Shown here piece after piece: positions 62,339 through 64,000 of a stretch of 64,000 nucleotides of DNA; positions within the stretch are counted from its first letter, which is position 1; every line of letters begins with the position of its first letter. This DNA comes from Burkholderia diffusa (GTDB lineage Bacteria; Pseudomonadota; Gammaproteobacteria; Burkholderiales; Burkholderiaceae). Where the stretch lies: NCBI RefSeq assembly GCF_902499115.1, contig NZ_CABVPN010000033.1, positions 1 to 64,000 on the forward strand. The letters run 5' to 3'. The notes under the pieces were generated by a model that was given only the letters and a program-made list of their open reading frames with translations, made no database searches and was not told where the DNA came from. The position numbers and the translations under genes were made by a program.

Positions 62339-63871
62339 GTGCTGCCCGGATTCGCGTTCGCGGCTGCCGCAGCCGCACTCTCGTTTCTCGTAGAGGCCAT
62401 CGCGTATCCGCGCGCGTCGCTCACCCGTTCGCCCGCGGCGATCGCACTGCATGTCTGCGCGTTCGCGATCGTGGCGAGCGCGACTTTCGCCGTGACGGCT
62501 CGGCCGCTTTTCTCGGCATCCGCCGCCCTCGTGCTGATCGCGTTGCTGGCCGTCATCAGCAACGCAAAATACGAATCCCTGCGCGAGCCCTTCGTCTTTA
62601 CGGACTTGAGCCTGTTCAGCCAGGTTTTCGCCCATCCGCGTCTTTATCTGCCGTTTCTGAGTGCGGGCAAGGTGTTAGGCATCGTTGCCGCCGTGGCGGT
62701 CGCGACGATCGGTTTTTTGCTCGAACAACCAGCGGGCACGCTGGCGCGTGGCGCCGCCGCACTGATCGCGGTCGCTTGCGTGCCGGTCTGTGTCGCGCTG
62801 TCGCGTCGCACGCCGCTGACGCTCGACCCGATGGCGGACCAGCGTCGGACGGGTTTCTTCGCGGCATTCGTCGCTTACCTCGTCAACGGGCTGCGGCGTG
62901 AGGAGCGCAGTGCGTTCTTTCGCGCGGTCGACGCCGGGCCATTCTCACGCGGCCGTCCGGACAGCACGCCGGACGTGATCGTCATCCAGAGCGAATCCTA
63001 TTTCGACGCGCGTCGTCTTGGCGCATGCGTGTCGTCGGAGCCGTACGCGAATCTCGATCGCGCCCGCCGCGAGGCATTCACGCAGGGCAGCCTGGACGTT
63101 CCCGCCTGGGGCGCCAACACGATGCGCAGCGAATTCGCGATGCTGACGGGATTGCCGTCGGCATCGCTCGGCTATTCGCGCTTTTACCCGTACATGTATG
63201 TGCGCCGCGCGTGTGCGTCGCTGGCGGGCTGGTTCAAGCGAGGCGGATATCGCACGCTCGCGATTCATCCTTACCACGCCGATTTTTTCGGGCGCAACCG
63301 GGCATTCCGGTTCATGCATTTCGACCGCTTTCTCGACATTCGGGACTTCGGCGGTGCGGCGCGAATCGGGCCGTATGTCGGAGACGGCCCCGTGGCCGAT
63401 GCGATCATCGCGGCCCTTCAGGAGCACGGCGACGGGCCGGTCTTCGCGTTCGCGATCACGATGGAAAACCACGGGCCGCTGCATCTCGAACCGGTCGGAC
63501 CGGGCGAATCCGAATCGCGGCATACGCTCGGCGACGACGCGCGCTGGCGCGACCTGACCGCCTATCTTCGACACGTCGAGAATGCCGACCGCATGATCGG
63601 CAAGCTGACTGATTATCTCCGCAAGCGGGAGCGACCGACCGTGCTGTGCTTTTACGGCGACCATGTTCCTGCTCTGACTTCGGTGTTCGACGCGCTCGAA
63701 ACCGAACCGACCAATAGCGATTACTTTATTTGGCGCAACTTCGCGAACGATTTCGGCGAGCACCGAAACGTTCGCGTCGAGAGTCTCGGTGCCGCGATAC
63801 AGCGCGCGATGGTGCACGTCGATTGCACTCGCGCCGCTTCGCCGACCGGGATGCTGCAGACGCCGGCGTGA
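62339..63871 (+). CDS. wcbQ: Membrane-bound sulfatase/LTA-synthase-like protein, WcbQ-like
   Basis: The 510-residue product starts at GTG 62339, one base after the SDR stop, and has four or five hydrophobic segments in its first 170 residues. The rest is an alkaline-phosphatase-fold domain: DVIVIQSESYFDARRL, the GANTMRSEFAMLTGLPS segment that carries the likely catalytic Thr, AIHPYHADFFGRNRAF and FYGDHVPAL. Such enzymes transfer or hydrolyse phosphate or sulfate esters at the periplasmic face. The next gene's ATG overlaps its stop. In the wcb cluster WcbQ is needed for capsule but its reaction is not known to me. Confidence 0.82.
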   Translation: MLPGFAFAAAAAALSFLVEAIAYPRASLTRSPAAIALHVCAFAIVASATFAVTARPLFSASAALVLIALLAVISNAKYESLREPFVFTDLSLFSQVFAHPRLYLPFLSAGKVLGIVAAVAVATIGFLLEQPAGTLARGAAALIAVACVPVCVALSRRTPLTLDPMADQRRTGFFAAFVAYLVNGLRREERSAFFRAVDAGPFSRGRPDSTPDVIVIQSESYFDARRLGACVSSEPYANLDRARREAFTQGSLDVPAWGANTMRSEFAMLTGLPSASLGYSRFYPYMYVRRACASLAGWFKRGGYRTLAIHPYHADFFGRNRAFRFMHFDRFLDIRDFGGAARIGPYVGDGPVADAIIAALQEHGDGPVFAFAITMENHGPLHLEPVGPGESESRHTLGDDARWRDLTAYLRHVENADRMIGKLTDYLRKRERPTVLCFYGDHVPALTSVFDALETEPTNSDYFIWRNFANDFGEHRNVRVESLGAAIQRAMVHVDCTRAASPTGMLQTPA

Positions 63872-64000
63872 TGATGGAAAAGAAAATTGCAATAGTTGGG
63901 ATGGCTTGCCGCTTTCCCGGTGGGGTTGAGGGACCCGACGACTTCTGGAACCTGCTGCGTGACGAACGCGATGCCGTGACCGCCATTCCGCCGGATCGAT
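63871..64000 (+). CDS. wcbR: Type I polyketide/fatty acid synthase, N-terminal fragment (WcbR-like)
   Basis: The window ends 43 codons into this gene. The visible start MMEKKIAIVGMACRFPGGVE followed by GPDDFWNLLRDERDAVTAIP is the canonical N-terminus of a ketosynthase domain in type I polyketide synthases. Its ATG overlaps the stop of the sulfatase-like gene (TGATG). Position after the SDR and sulfatase-like genes matches wcbR of Burkholderia capsule clusters, which is thought to make a lipid for the capsule or its anchor. Length and domain order cannot be judged here. Confidence 0.88.
   Translation, partial: MMEKKIAIVGMACRFPGGVEGPDDFWNLLRDERDAVTAIPPDR

Overview
The window is GC-rich proteobacterial chromosome. 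Its gene order (yhdP–nitrilase–tldD, hrcA–hemH–hslR–grpE–trx–dnaK–dnaJ, hda–HAD–pcnB–folK–dgk–panB, miaA–mutL) and protein sequences point to Burkholderia, most likely a Burkholderia cepacia complex species, chromosome 1. No tRNA, rRNA, CRISPR array, insertion sequence or prophage was recognised. The first 153 bases lie downstream of aroG and hold nothing I can name.

Positions 154–35542 are a housekeeping block. On the minus strand sit aroG and a yhdP–nitrilase–tldD unit. glnE (+) converges on recN–nadK (−). hrcA, hemH and hslR follow, then a heat-shock cluster (grpE, thioredoxin-like gene, dnaK, dnaJ) with sigma-32-like promoters before grpE and before dnaK. A fused pabB–pabC follows dnaJ. 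A six-gene minus-strand run (hda, HAD phosphatase, pcnB, folK, deoxynucleoside kinase, panB) diverges from purM. A small SnoaL-like gene, mutL–miaA, dedA and an mscS-type channel gene close the block. Several rho-independent terminators separate these units.

Positions 35543–64000 are a surface-polysaccharide (capsule) locus of the ABC-transporter type. About 715 bases of leader with a palindromic promoter candidate precede an OPX lipoprotein gene, kpsM, kpsT and kpsE. Next come wecB and wecC, which make UDP-ManNAcA, and then an unusual translationally coupled trio. The trio is an 872-aa protein with 15 exact 35-residue coiled-coil repeats, a BNR_4/lyase-like protein without a signal peptide, and a 913-aa tandem glycosyltransferase. 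An exported alginate-lyase-like protein and a GT61 enzyme follow. From inside kpsM (about 37.6 kb) to just before ugd (about 52.7 kb) the DNA is visibly poorer in G+C than its surroundings, as expected of a transferred serotype cassette.

From ugd onward the DNA is GC-rich again. It carries UDP-glucose dehydrogenase, a MurG-like transferase, a probably frameshifted gene, a polysaccharide deacetylase, GT4 and CgeB-like transferases and a processive GT2 synthase. After a gene-free kilobase comes an SDR–sulfatase-like–polyketide synthase set resembling wcbP-wcbQ-wcbR of Burkholderia capsule clusters; the window ends inside the synthase gene. No Wzx flippase, Wzy polymerase or KpsC/KpsS Kdo transferase is visible.

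The most novel content is the middle cassette: a repeat protein that could serve as a length ruler or scaffold, and two lyase-like proteins placed inside a biosynthetic operon whose product probably contains uronic acids.
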